Source: G020348385 sp964410125
Lineage (GTDB): Bacteria > Acidobacteriota > Aminicenantia > Aminicenantales > Aminicenantaceae
Length of the DNA: 64,000 bases
Assembly (NCBI GenBank): GCA_964410125.1
Contig: CAYPGQ010000004.1
Span: 1 to 64,000, forward strand
Direction: 5' to 3'
How positions within the stretch are numbered: the first letter of the stretch is position 1; each line of letters starts with the position of its first letter. Shown in pieces: positions 1 through 8,565 of this stretch. Below the pieces are notes generated by a model. That model saw only the letters and a list, made by a program, of their open reading frames with translations, did no database searches and was not told the DNA's origin. A program made the translations under genes and the position numbers.

Positions 1-113
1 TAGCAGATAGCCGTTGAAATGTCCAGCGCCTAAGGGATCTACGATTGCTTACTAACTGAGACATCTTCTCTTTGTTTTTGCTGTTTAGAGCATTTTAAAT
101 TTGATCCGTTTTT

Positions 114-1082
114 TTATTTCTTTTTGGCGTCTGGCAATTTTCTTATATAAAATTTCTTATTTTTGTATTCCACCTCAGTCAACTTTCCCTCATGCATTAA
201 TTTCTCAATGACATTCCAGCCGGATTTAGCCTTAACCAACAATCTATTCACACCATCTTCTCTCATGGGATGCACAGATGTGATGCTCAGCAAATCATCT
301 TCAACATTTCCAGTGAATGCAAAGGCATTCCCTTCATATCCAATTAAATACTCTGTATGAATCGATTTTTCCTTAAAAACTTGAAATGCCATGTTTATTG
401 CCTGTTCAACAGGAGGTTTGCTGCTCTTCTCTGCTGGGGGTCTTGTGGGAATAGCGATATAACTTTTATTCGGGTTAATCTTGGCAATAAAACTAGAAAT
501 TTTCTCAATCTCTTCAAGATTATCATTAAAATCTTTATTAAGCATAGTCTCTGTTGTTAATTCGCCTTCAAAGGTACGGGAAAATTCCAATATTCCCCGC
601 AAGATTTCATCCTGTTTCAAATATCTATGAGGTCGATTAATTTTGCGCCAACTATCTTCAGTCACAGCATCAATTTTTAAGGAAATCCAATCTGCCCTGC
701 CTAATTCATTCCGTACATCTTCTTTCCAGATTAAAGAAGAATTTGTAATAACTGCGATTTTGATTCCTGATGTTTTCAGGAGCTCAATCTCTTTGCCAAG
801 ATTAATATCCAGGGTCGGCTCACCATCAGGAACAAAAGTCAGATAGTCTACAGGCTCTCCTCTTTCTTTGGCTTCCCTGACTTTTCTCTCCACACTTTGC
901 ACTATTTCTTCTGGCTTATAGAATACTTTACGTTCGACTTGCATATTTAATGTTTTTCCAACTTGACAATAAACGCAGGAATACGTGCAGATTTTTGGCG
1001 GAATATTGTTTATTCCCATGCTATGTCCGAGACGCCTAGAGGGCACAGGTCCAAACGCTATCATTTTCATATCGCTCACCAT
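114..1082 (-). CDS. Radical SAM protein, COG0731-like
   Basis: A 322-residue radical SAM enzyme. The [4Fe-4S]-binding CxxxCxxC motif is Cys32/Cys36/Cys39 (ICTYSCVYCQ), just after the segment FGPVPSRRLGHSMGIN that is typical of the COG0731 group of Fe-S oxidoreductases related to the TYW1 radical SAM domain. The middle of the chain (TFVPDGEPTLD) fits the GGEP-type SAM-binding strand, in variant form. About 60 C-terminal residues look like a small winged-helix add-on. The start is supported by AAAGGAG about 6 nt upstream of the ATG. The substrate cannot be told from sequence, and the neighbouring feo genes do not suggest one. It reads in the same direction as feoB but about 110 bp downstream of it, so it may be the last gene of that transcript. 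Confidence 0.8.
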   Translation of the reverse strand: MVSDMKMIAFGPVPSRRLGHSMGINNIPPKICTYSCVYCQVGKTLNMQVERKVFYKPEEIVQSVERKVREAKERGEPVDYLTFVPDGEPTLDINLGKEIELLKTSGIKIAVITNSSLIWKEDVRNELGRADWISLKIDAVTEDSWRKINRPHRYLKQDEILRGILEFSRTFEGELTTETMLNKDFNDNLEEIEKISSFIAKINPNKSYIAIPTRPPAEKSSKPPVEQAINMAFQVFKEKSIHTEYLIGYEGNAFAFTGNVEDDLLSITSVHPMREDGVNRLLVKAKSGWNVIEKLMHEGKLTEVEYKNKKFYIRKLPDAKKK

Positions 1083-1190
1083 ATTCTTCTCCTTTCATAA
1101 TATATTAAACTACTCTAATAACACATCCAGTCCAATCACCTGATGGTTCTACATCTAGTTCTGATGCATGCTTTTCAGGCTGAGATCTCA

Positions 1191-3257
1191 TTAGAATCCC
1201 AACAATCTCCCGCCTTGGTACACTATAAATGTGATTACGCTGGCCATCGTCAGGGATACAAGGAGGCTCATCAGCAGCCACTTAAAGCTGCGCGTTTCCT
1301 TCCATGTGGCCCAGACAGTGACCAAACATGGCAGGTAGAGCATGTAAAAGGTGAGAAATGAGAAGGCTACAAGTGGCGTCCAACTTAGCACCAGATGGCC
1401 CAAGATCATCTGCGAATCCGCCAGCGTTGTTTGCAGACCATACGTCATTGCAAGCGATGAGACAACAATCTCTTTGGCCGGCAGAGTAAAAACCAGGGCG
1501 GTAAGCATCTCGCCGGTCAGCCCGAAAGGGCGGCCAATTGGATCTAGCATGCTAACCATATGACCGACGGCCGTTTGTTCGAAGGGAGAATCCGGAGGAA
1601 TGTTTCCCAGGAACCATATGATGAGCATGGCTGGGGCAGCAATCATCACCGCACGGCCCATCGTGTGGCCTACCTGGTGAACCAGCGATCGCCGAATGAC
1701 CTGCCCCCATTTGGGCTTCCGGTAAGGAGGCAGTTCCATCACGAAGCCGCCCGGCTCCCTGCGGAAAAACAGGCGGTTCAAAATCCAGGTTGCAAGAAGC
1801 ATTGCCACCACGCTGATGGCCAAGTAGACCAGCATAACCGACAGAGCGCGATCCCCAAAGAAAAGAATGACAAGCGCCAGCCCTGCTCCGAATCTGCCGT
1901 TACAGAGAATCAGCGGGCTGGTGATGATAGCTACAATCCGGTCTTTGGCATTCTCGATGATACGGCTTGTAAGGACCCCAGTAACGTTGCAGCCAAAACT
2001 CATCATCGCCACCATGGTATGTTTTCCTTGGGAGCCAACAGCCCTCATCAACCGATCCATATTGAAGGCCACACGAGGGATAAAGCCGATGTCCTCCAAC
2101 AAGCTGAAAGCTGTGAAAAAGATGACCATCGGCGGGAGCATCACGGCAATAACGGTTCCTGTACCAACGATGAGTCCATCTACTAAGGAACCAATCACCC
2201 ACCAGGGAGCATTCAGGTTTCCCAGAAGATCTCGCGCTTCATCCGCCAGCCAGACAAAGGCAGTGCCTAGCATTTCTGATGGAATGTTAGCCCCTTTTAT
2301 TGTGACCCACAGAACTACGATTAGGATTGCCAGCATGATAGGCCAGGACCAAATCCGGTGGGTGATGAGGCGGTCTACCCGTTCAGTCAGGCTCTGCTCC
2401 GCAGGTCGTTTACGGCGGAATGTCTGTTGCACTACTTTGTGGGCGTACTCATAGCGGCGCCGGACGATCTCAACACGAGCGTCGGGATGAGTCGCCTCTC
2501 TTAAACGAGCTGCTCTTCTTGCTAAGGCCTGGAGGGACTCTGGGGAGGCTTTTGGTGCATCTTTGCTCAAGGTAAAAGCCGCTAATTTGCCACTTTTAAA
2601 GCCTTTTATAATCTCCGGATCGTCCTCCAAAAGCCTAATAGCTATCCAACGATTTCGTCCATTAATCCCTAGCTTAGCCAGATCTGCTTTCAGGCTCTGG
2701 ACATATCCCTCGACTGTCAGACCATAATCTACCGAAGCAGGATGGACATGTCTGTGTCCCTCAGCCATTTCTACCAAAACATCCTTAAGCTGGGGAAGGC
2801 CTTCCCCTTCCGTGGCCACAGTAGACACCACCGGCACTCCCAGCGTCGCCTCCAGGACCTCCACATCTATCTCACATCCTTGTCGCCTGACTTCGTCCAT
2901 GAGGTTAAGGGCCACCACTACTTTATCGGTCAATTCAAAAAGTTGTAATGTCAAATTCAAATTGCGTTCCAGGCTGGTGGCATCCACTACATTAACCACC
3001 ACATCGGGCTCTTCAGAAATGATATAGTCTCGGGCAATAATCTCCTCAGGTGATTGGGCAGCCAAGCTGTATGTACCGGGCAGGTCCACAAGGTGAATCT
3101 CCCAATTTCCATGAAAAAAAACGCCCTCAGCTCGTTCAATTGTTTTACCAGGCCAGTTGCCGACGTGCTGTCTGCCTCCTGTGAGAGCGTTAAAAATAAC
3201 GCTCTTCCCTGAGTTTGGATTACCCGCCATCCCCACAACCAGGCGTTTCCTATCCAT
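1191..3257 (-). CDS. feoB: Ferrous iron transport protein B
   Basis: FeoB, the inner-membrane Fe(II) uptake permease with an N-terminal GTPase. G1 is GNPNSGKS (residues 12-19), G3 is DLPG (about 58-61) and G4 is NLMDE (about 118-122). A helical GDI-like linker follows, then a membrane domain from about residue 300 with two Gate-type repeats (one contains MMSFGCNVTGV). At 688 residues it is within the family's usual size. Its start overlaps the end of the upstream DtxR/FeoA-type gene by 8 bp, so the two are translationally coupled. By eye this pair is richer in G+C than the genes on either side, which hints at acquisition by transfer. Confidence 0.95.
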   Translation of the reverse strand: MDRKRLVVGMAGNPNSGKSVIFNALTGGRQHVGNWPGKTIERAEGVFFHGNWEIHLVDLPGTYSLAAQSPEEIIARDYIISEEPDVVVNVVDATSLERNLNLTLQLFELTDKVVVALNLMDEVRRQGCEIDVEVLEATLGVPVVSTVATEGEGLPQLKDVLVEMAEGHRHVHPASVDYGLTVEGYVQSLKADLAKLGINGRNRWIAIRLLEDDPEIIKGFKSGKLAAFTLSKDAPKASPESLQALARRAARLREATHPDARVEIVRRRYEYAHKVVQQTFRRKRPAEQSLTERVDRLITHRIWSWPIMLAILIVVLWVTIKGANIPSEMLGTAFVWLADEARDLLGNLNAPWWVIGSLVDGLIVGTGTVIAVMLPPMVIFFTAFSLLEDIGFIPRVAFNMDRLMRAVGSQGKHTMVAMMSFGCNVTGVLTSRIIENAKDRIVAIITSPLILCNGRFGAGLALVILFFGDRALSVMLVYLAISVVAMLLATWILNRLFFRREPGGFVMELPPYRKPKWGQVIRRSLVHQVGHTMGRAVMIAAPAMLIIWFLGNIPPDSPFEQTAVGHMVSMLDPIGRPFGLTGEMLTALVFTLPAKEIVVSSLAMTYGLQTTLADSQMILGHLVLSWTPLVAFSFLTFYMLYLPCLVTVWATWKETRSFKWLLMSLLVSLTMASVITFIVYQGGRLLGF

Positions 3258-4275
3258 CTACCATTTCCTCCACAAAAATACTGCGCGCGTCCTTCTGTCG
3301 CAAAGCAACAGCCGTACCCTTGACGCGATACTCGATGGGATCGCCCAAAGGAGCTTTGCGGATCACTGTCACCTCAGCTCCGGGGACAAAGCCCATGTCC
3401 AGCATACGACGTTGATGCTTCCCTTTCCCTTCAATCTCCACCACTCTTACGCGGCTGCCGACAGGCATTTCATCCAACCGCACAGCCAAGGCTGGCGCTG
3501 GCATAACAGAAACATGTTTGGCTGCTGCCATAGCAAGCGGGACAACATTCCCATCCAGCCGCAGGCGCAGGAGATCGATTTCCCGGCTTAAAACCTCTAC
3601 ATCCTCACCAGGCTTCAGTCCCAATGCTATCAATTGTGCTAGCAGCGGTGCTGGTTCGTCATCCAAGGAGAGGATGCGCAGCCGGCTTCCTGGTGTTGAA
3701 ACTTCCGAAAGAGGGTGTCCCTGTGGGAAGGGCACCTTGCTCCCATGGGCTGGAATGGCATGCCCGTGAGGATCCCAAGCAGGATATCCAAGTTCAACGT
3801 CCAGGCTCTTCATTTCCTGCGGCGTCATCTCATGCTCGCGGCGGTCGGCCTCGGCGTGAATCGCTTCCAGGGGCATCCCCTTGCGATCCACGAGATAACG
3901 CTCCCAGAGGCGGTGTGCTCGGATCAGTTCACGGGCACGAGCCTCGCCAGTTTTCGTCAAGCACATGACACCTTGAGCATCTTTCTCGGCCCACTTAGAC
4001 GCGATTAGAGCTCCTGCCACTTCTCTGGAAAATCCTCCAGGAAGGCCCATAGAGCGGGCCAGTTCTTTCCCATCCAAGGAACGCCCTTCCTCCTGGAGTG
4101 TATAGGCAATTTTAAGCACGTCTTCTGCTTCGATCGGTCGGTAGGTCGGCCCAGACCCAGATTCAAGGGTCGCAGAAGTCTTTCTGTGCAGTCGCAACAT
4201 CGTCCAGAACCAGAGAACTACCAACAGGAAAGAGAGGGCTGGCCAAAACCAGTGGAAAAAATTTAGCATCTTCAT
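3250..4275 (-). CDS. Membrane-anchored DtxR-like protein with two FeoA domains
   Basis: A 341-residue fusion. Residues 4-27 are a single hydrophobic membrane segment. Residues about 45-155 resemble a DtxR/MntR-type winged helix plus dimerisation region, including HRLWERYL and the following ADRREHEMT. Residues about 190-255 and 262-340 are two FeoA-type SH3 modules; the second holds GKHQRRMLDMGFVPGAEVTV, the usual FeoA core. DtxR proteins with one C-terminal FeoA domain are soluble Fe/Mn sensors, and stand-alone FeoA assists FeoB. Here a sensor-like module is tied to the membrane and overlaps feoB by 8 bp, so it probably acts with FeoB as an accessory or iron sensor rather than as a free repressor. 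That role is inference. DNA binding is not certain. Confidence 0.75.
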   Translation of the reverse strand: MKMLNFFHWFWPALSFLLVVLWFWTMLRLHRKTSATLESGSGPTYRPIEAEDVLKIAYTLQEEGRSLDGKELARSMGLPGGFSREVAGALIASKWAEKDAQGVMCLTKTGEARARELIRAHRLWERYLVDRKGMPLEAIHAEADRREHEMTPQEMKSLDVELGYPAWDPHGHAIPAHGSKVPFPQGHPLSEVSTPGSRLRILSLDDEPAPLLAQLIALGLKPGEDVEVLSREIDLLRLRLDGNVVPLAMAAAKHVSVMPAPALAVRLDEMPVGSRVRVVEIEGKGKHQRRMLDMGFVPGAEVTVIRKAPLGDPIEYRVKGTAVALRQKDARSIFVEEMVDG

Positions 4276-4344
4276 TCCTCACTTTTCAATTCGCTGCTAC
4301 TGCAGGACTGCACATCCCGATAGTAGTGTGTGCCATCCCAATTC

Positions 4345-5325
4345 TCACGAACGAATTTTCTTATATCCGGCTACGAAAATATCATTTTCTTCGCGAGTTC
4401 CTGTAGATATTCTTATGAATCCTGGTGGCAATTGATTTGAAAGATCTGAAATAAGTATGCCAACATCTCTGAGTTTTCTCTCTACATCGGGAATCTCTGT
4501 CATCGCAAGAAAGAAATTGGCGCTACTCGGAAATACCCGGACATCCAATTTATCCAATGCTCTCATTACTCGCTTTCTCTCCTCAATGACTTGGTGAATA
4601 TTTCTCTTCATATAGCCGGGATTTTTCAATGCTTCTATTGCTGCATGAAGGCTGGATTGGGGTAAAAGCGCATAAAATGAGGAGAACGCATCTAAAAAGG
4701 CCTTTCCAGCGAGAATATAGCCGACTCGAGCTCCCGCCAGGCTGAAGCCTTTGTCCATCGTCCTCGTGATCGCAAGATTAGGCCTATTCTGTACCATACG
4801 CGCAAAAGTTATGCCGGAAAATTCATAGTAGGCTTCATCTATTAAAAGAAGCGTGTTTTTATTTTCTGTGATCGCTTCAACCGCTTGGCGATTAAGGAGA
4901 ATCTTACCTGTTGGATTGTTAGGATTATCTACGATCACCAAACTGGGCTCCTTTAATTCATCTATCAAGAGATCGAGATTCAAATCGAACTCTGGTGGGC
5001 TGAGTCTAATGCTGATCAGCTTCGTTGCAAACTGTTTTGCGGTTTGAACAGTCGGAAAAAATGATGGGCTTACTAAAATAACCTTCCTCCTTTTCGAAAA
5101 TGTTTGGATTGCCTCCCTCAACAGAAAATCCGATCCCGGACCAAGGATAATATGTTCTTTGGGTACTCCTGAGTAGTCAACCAAAAGTTCACGCAATCGT
5201 TCCAAATCTTCAGGATTACTATAGCGATTCAAATTCAATAGGCTCTTCCGGGCAGCCTCGATAATTTCCTGTGGAGGTAGATAAGGCATTTCATTCATAT
5301 TCAACTTTATAATTCTCTTCAACAT
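4345..5325 (-). CDS. Class I/II PLP aminotransferase, HisC-like
   Basis: A fold-type I aminotransferase of 326 residues, closest in feel to histidinol-phosphate aminotransferase (HisC). PLP-binding features seen are DNPNNPTGK, the aspartate in LLLIDEAYYEF, and the Schiff-base lysine in TMDKGFSLAGARVGY. The C-terminal RISTGTREEND carries the substrate-carboxylate arginine. It is about 25 residues shorter than typical HisC. No other histidine genes are nearby. It overlaps the upstream NAD-kinase-like gene by 7 bp (ATG inside the preceding stop region), so the two are cotranslated. Related aminotransferases decarboxylate or transaminate other phospho-amino acids, so the substrate is uncertain. 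Confidence 0.75.
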   Translation of the reverse strand: MLKRIIKLNMNEMPYLPPQEIIEAARKSLLNLNRYSNPEDLERLRELLVDYSGVPKEHIILGPGSDFLLREAIQTFSKRRKVILVSPSFFPTVQTAKQFATKLISIRLSPPEFDLNLDLLIDELKEPSLVIVDNPNNPTGKILLNRQAVEAITENKNTLLLIDEAYYEFSGITFARMVQNRPNLAITRTMDKGFSLAGARVGYILAGKAFLDAFSSFYALLPQSSLHAAIEALKNPGYMKRNIHQVIEERKRVMRALDKLDVRVFPSSANFFLAMTEIPDVERKLRDVGILISDLSNQLPPGFIRISTGTREENDIFVAGYKKIRS

Positions 5326-6425
5326 TTGACTTTCACCATCATTCCTTCCTTATAGCCCACAGTGATCTCAAGATACCCGCACAGGGACCTATCCACATCA
5401 AAATCACCCGTATCAACCCTCAGACAATCCAGCCTATTCACCTTATCCTTAGTTCCTACCACCATAATGTTCTCCCTTCCAACTTGCTTTATCACTTCTG
5501 GGCTGAACTGCTTACTTCCTCTGCCAAAGAGAAATCCATTGCCTCCTATTGGGGTTACAATGATTTTTCTTTTCTCATATTTTTTGAGCAGGTTCAGGAT
5601 GTCTTTTTCGTTCAAGTCTGTTCCTACCAATTTGCCCGCATAAACTCCATCTACTCCCAAAAGAGTCTTTTGGAGTCCCATCTCATCAGTAATAGCCTTT
5701 AATGTTGTCCCCGGGCCAAGTAGATACAAAGTCTCAATATCCATTTGCTCAACAACATAAGCTGCGATCTCCTCTTTACTATCTATGGAAGATCTACTTA
5801 TACTCGATGCCGCCTTGCCTGACTGGAGGAAACTCTGGACATTAGGCACGATGAGATAGCCATACAGTCTGGAAGCCAATCTGTCCTCCCTGAAGGCAGC
5901 TTCGTCTATATCTAGGACTTCTCGTTCCGTCATATCGGTGCCTTCCACAAAGGCATCAACCATCTCAGCCGCCGCTCTAGCGCTTACCGCAAACACCGAA
6001 CTAAAGACCTTGACTCCAGCGGGCACTCCGACAACGGGCATTTTGGAATCAAAAGAATCGTACACATCTCTCGCAGTTCCATCTCCGCCCACAAAAATCA
6101 GCAGCTCAATTCCACTGTTTACCATCTTTCTGCTGATTTTCTTTGTGTCCTTTGCTGAGACCTTTTTGCCTACCATTCCAATCACAGTGAATGGAATATC
6201 AAATTCTTTCACGTACTCCTCCCCCATCTTGCCAGGTGCGACAACTAGTGAGATTTTGTCTTTATTCTTGATATGGGATAGTAGGGTGTTTGTCCTCATG
6301 GGGGTAACCGCCTTAGCACCTAGTTCTAACGCTTTCTTATACATCTTCCCGTCGGTTCCCTTGAGGCCGACGCTGCCACCCATCCCCGCTACTGGATTCA
6401 CGACCAAACCCATTTTGATCTTCAT
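5319..6425 (-). CDS. ATP-NAD kinase-like protein (COG3199 type)
   Basis: A 368-residue member of the NAD-kinase/diacylglycerol-kinase fold, of the archaeal-like COG3199/AcoX group rather than the usual bacterial PpnK. It begins with KMGLVVNPVAGMGGSVGLKG, has the nucleotide-binding GGDGTARD near residue 110, and the later GNGFLFGRGSKQFSPEV typical of that group. The ATG at 6425 is chosen because AAAGGAGGGGG lies immediately upstream; an in-frame GTG at 6446 would place that ribosome-binding site inside the coding region. Its 3' end overlaps the aminotransferase start by 7 bp. NAD phosphorylation is the family's best-known activity, but other acceptors are possible. Confidence 0.75.
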   Translation of the reverse strand: MKIKMGLVVNPVAGMGGSVGLKGTDGKMYKKALELGAKAVTPMRTNTLLSHIKNKDKISLVVAPGKMGEEYVKEFDIPFTVIGMVGKKVSAKDTKKISRKMVNSGIELLIFVGGDGTARDVYDSFDSKMPVVGVPAGVKVFSSVFAVSARAAAEMVDAFVEGTDMTEREVLDIDEAAFREDRLASRLYGYLIVPNVQSFLQSGKAASSISRSSIDSKEEIAAYVVEQMDIETLYLLGPGTTLKAITDEMGLQKTLLGVDGVYAGKLVGTDLNEKDILNLLKKYEKRKIIVTPIGGNGFLFGRGSKQFSPEVIKQVGRENIMVVGTKDKVNRLDCLRVDTGDFDVDRSLCGYLEITVGYKEGMMVKVKC

Positions 6426-6634
6426 CTTTCCCCCTCCTTTCTCCACACTTTTTTGCGCTCCATCGTCTTTTTTTTTAATACATTCGCAGTGAGTATCTGA
6501 ATAATAGCCTATCAGATTTTTTTCTCCAATAGTAGCCTTCTGACTGAGTTATATGAATAGGGCTTTGAGTCTTCCGAATTCCTTAATTGCCCGTTTCATC
6601 GTTTTCCTCTGTTATATTATGGAGACTTCTAGAT

Positions 6635-6853
6635 CTATTCTCGAGTCATAAGCGTCCCACACTTAGGACAATTCATATTAGGGCAAGGCATTCCCAATTT
6701 GTGAGGGACTCTTTCTCCACAGTTTGGGCATATACAATATCCAAACCTTTTTTTTATGTAACATTGTCCATATACTTAAAAAAATAATAGTGGCAAGAAA
6801 TATGCCAATTGATTACAGACCGGACAATTGATTTTATTACAGCAAGTTAGCTC
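6635..6853 (-). pseudogene. Decayed zinc-ribbon protein gene
   Basis: On the minus strand one reading frame reads CICPNCGERVPHKLG, then PCPNMNCPKCGTLMTRE and a stop at 6635-6637. This is the four-pair cysteine zinc ribbon found in small archaeal and bacterial ferredoxin-like or NifX-associated proteins. That frame has no start codon. The only nearby ATG (6764) is out of frame by one base across a run of eight A residues (6748-6755). Further upstream the ribbon's frame also reads LTCCNKINCPVCNQLA before a TAA. Two cysteine clusters broken by stops and a frameshift indicate a remnant, unless the A-run is a slippage site or a sequencing error. Confidence 0.5.
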
Positions 6854-6963
6854 AATTTATGCGCACAAAAAATCTTATTTCCGCAGCAAAATTCAAAGAA
6901 TATAGAAATTTTTCTAACTGTTTTTTTGAATTTTCTCTATATTTTGTTGGATGGCGAAATTAT

Positions 6964-7046
6964 CCTGGATTATTCACATGACAAGATTGCTGCAGCGGCG
7001 AGGAAGCGGCACATGAAGCTGTATTTGTATACCGCGAATGGTCTGC
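6964..7046 (+). repeat. Dispersed repeat, copy A
   Basis: Contains CCTGGATTATTCAC (6964-6977) and, 35 bp later, ATGAAGCTGTAT followed by ACCGCGAATGGTCT. The same two blocks, in the same order and orientation, occur at 34909-35046. Neither copy encodes a complete protein. It looks like the remains of an insertion-sequence end or another dispersed element. Confidence 0.4.
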
Positions 7047-7147
7047 AACGAAGCCGATGTGCTGAGATTGGCTCTCCCGAAGGGTAAAAAATGCAGATAA
7101 ATATAAAAAGATGCTTCTTGAAAAGTTTTTTCAGTAATACTTTTTTA

Positions 7148-7573
7148 TCAATGCTCTGCAACCAGCAAGGACAGAGCGTGTTTAATCGTCTTTGATGTAA
7201 ACGGTTTCTCGATAAAATCCTGGATCCCTATCTTGTCAGCCTCCGAAACAACCTTGTGATCTTTATAGGCCGTAATAAGTATCTTTAATGTATCCTTTTG
7301 AGTTTCTTTTATGCGCTTGAAAAACTCCACTCCATCCACGCCCGGAAGTCTGTAATCAACGATTATAATGTCATAGTTGTGCTTCGCGAGCGCTTCCAAA
7401 CCCTTCTCGGCACTCGCGATTGCGGACAGATGTATGCCCTCACCCATAAAGAATAATGTCAGGGAGTCTCTTATCAATTCATCATCATCAATGAGTAAGA
7501 TCTCCCTATTTCTGAGCTTGTTGTATATGCGGGATTCCTCTTGATCTGCAGCGTGATTTTTTTTGGATGACAT
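7148..7573 (-). CDS. Single-domain response regulator
   Basis: A receiver domain with no output domain (141 residues). The acidic pocket is in LLIDDDE, the phospho-acceptor aspartate in IIIVDYRLPG, the conserved threonine in ILITAY and the lysine in IEKPFT. About 25 residues precede the domain. ATG 7573 is preferred over the in-frame GTG at 7585. A sigma-54 promoter lies at 7605-7619, so transcription probably starts near 7593 and leaves a short leader. It probably takes phosphate from, or relays phosphate to, the nearby kinase/NtrC pair (11735-15522), since tonB and the receptor share the same promoter type. That partnership is inferred. Confidence 0.85.
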   Translation of the reverse strand: MSSKKNHAADQEESRIYNKLRNREILLIDDDELIRDSLTLFFMGEGIHLSAIASAEKGLEALAKHNYDIIIVDYRLPGVDGVEFFKRIKETQKDTLKILITAYKDHKVVSEADKIGIQDFIEKPFTSKTIKHALSLLVAEH

Positions 7574-7604
7574 CGATCTTTTCACATTCGTATACTATTC
7601 TAGA

Positions 7605-7619
7605 GCAAGATGCGTGCCA
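7605..7619 (-). promoter_or_regulatory. Sigma-54 promoter of the receiver gene
   Basis: The minus strand reads TGGCACGCATCTTGC, an exact match to the -24/-12 consensus TGGCACG-N4-TTGC with the required GG-to-GC spacing. TTGAAAAACTTC, similar to the motif upstream of the other two sigma-54 promoters, starts 86 bp further upstream (7705-7716). Confidence 0.85.
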
Positions 7620-7704
7620 TAAAATGGGCCTCCATCTAAGTGGCTTATTCTCAAGAGCATAGCGTTAGCCTGGATGCAATAGTAAAACCAGCCATCAACA
7701 AATC

Positions 7705-7716
7705 TTGAAAAACTTC
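7705..7716 (-). promoter_or_regulatory. Candidate NtrC-type upstream activator site
   Basis: On the plus strand TTGAAAAACTTC. It shares the T(T/C)GAAAAA(T/C)T core with 8667-8682 and 11678-11693, at nearly the same distance (86 against 87 bp) from its -24 box. Functional assignment is inference from position and conservation. Confidence 0.45.
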
Positions 7717-7772
7717 TATATGCTTTTTGATAAATTTCAAAATCGAATGAAACAGAGATACCGCTTTGTCAA

Positions 7773-8507
7773 TCATGTTAGAGTAAATTGGACCGTGACG
7801 GTGAATATAACGGACCTGGGTTGACCATTAATAATCATGGGTTCATAGACCCATTGACGTACGGCATTAATGGCCGCTTCATCCAACAAGGGCACGGATC
7901 TTAAGACTTTTACTCTTTGAACTCTGCCATAAATATCAGTCACAGCTTCAATGATAACGACTCCTTGGACCCGTGCCTGGCGGGCAATTTCAGGATACTC
8001 AGGATCCACCCGTTTTATGAGTTTTGGGGGCTTTATCTCTCCCATTGCTCTTATGGGAGGGGCTTCAATTTCACCCAGCACTCCTCCAAGAACACCTCCC
8101 ACGAAGCCGCCCAAAACACCACCAACCACACCACCCTCGACGCCACCCTCAACTCCGCCTTCTATTCCAAAATCCATTAGTTCTTCTTCAGCGATTTCTT
8201 CCGGGATTTCCACAGGCGCCACGAGTTGGCCGGGCCTTATTGTGGCACTCTCTTTAACGGGTTTGATACGTGTCCTGGAACTCTTGCTGGATCGTTTTTT
8301 AGCAGGAGGCGGTGGAGGGGGTGGGGGCGGCGGCGGTGGAGCAAGGAATACGCTGAAGACCTCGATTTCCGGTAAATCTTTCACAGAAAGGAGGGGAAGA
8401 ACGAGTAGGCACAACACAATGAAAATGTGAACAGAAAAGGATGTCAGAAAGGAGAGAAGATTTTTAATCCTGTGTTTTTCTTTTTTGTCATAATAAGTTT
8501 TAAACAT
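7773..8507 (-). CDS. tonB: TonB energy-transducing protein
   Basis: TonB-family protein of 244 residues. It has a short cytoplasmic N-terminus, one membrane helix (about 17-38), about 12 consecutive prolines (near 53-65), a basic stretch, then an unusual Gly/Val segment made of GGV(E/V/L) repeats (about 115-145). The C-terminal TonB domain includes RVDPEYPEIARQARVQGVV and ends in a beta strand. It transmits proton-motive force to outer-membrane receptors such as the one at 8744. No exbB or exbD lies in this window. ATG 8507 (AAAGAGAA upstream) is preferred over GTG 8522. It is transcribed from its own sigma-54 promoter (8566-8580). Confidence 0.9.
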   Translation of the reverse strand: MFKTYYDKKEKHRIKNLLSFLTSFSVHIFIVLCLLVLPLLSVKDLPEIEVFSVFLAPPPPPPPPPPPPAKKRSSKSSRTRIKPVKESATIRPGQLVAPVEIPEEIAEEELMDFGIEGGVEGGVEGGVVGGVLGGFVGGVLGGVLGEIEAPPIRAMGEIKPPKLIKRVDPEYPEIARQARVQGVVIIEAVTDIYGRVQRVKVLRSVPLLDEAAINAVRQWVYEPMIINGQPRSVIFTVTVQFTLT

Positions 8508-8565
8508 TTTATTCTCTTTCACAAAAAGGCATTCGAATCAGATTCTCGCGAACAGAATTGAAACT

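Larger units (their letters stand above)
6426..7147. other. Gene-poor interval
   Basis: About 720 bp without an intact gene. It holds the zinc-ribbon remnant (6635-6853) and a copy of a dispersed repeat (6964-7046). A 63-residue minus-strand reading frame at 6970-7161 has no recognisable features. Nothing else is recognised. Confidence 0.6.

Noticed and set aside
1..113. Possible tRNA or gene end at the window edge
   Set aside because: No cloverleaf or coding pattern could be made out.
1560..2186. Plus-strand frame of about 200 codons opposite feoB
   Set aside because: His/Gln-rich translation typical of an antisense shadow; feoB on the other strand is complete.
6970..7161. Minus-strand 63-codon frame between the remnant and the receiver gene
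   Set aside because: No family, no ribosome-binding site, and it crosses the dispersed repeat.
7951..8430. Plus-strand Pro/Gly-rich frame of about 160 codons
   Set aside because: Antisense shadow of the repetitive tonB linker and proline run.
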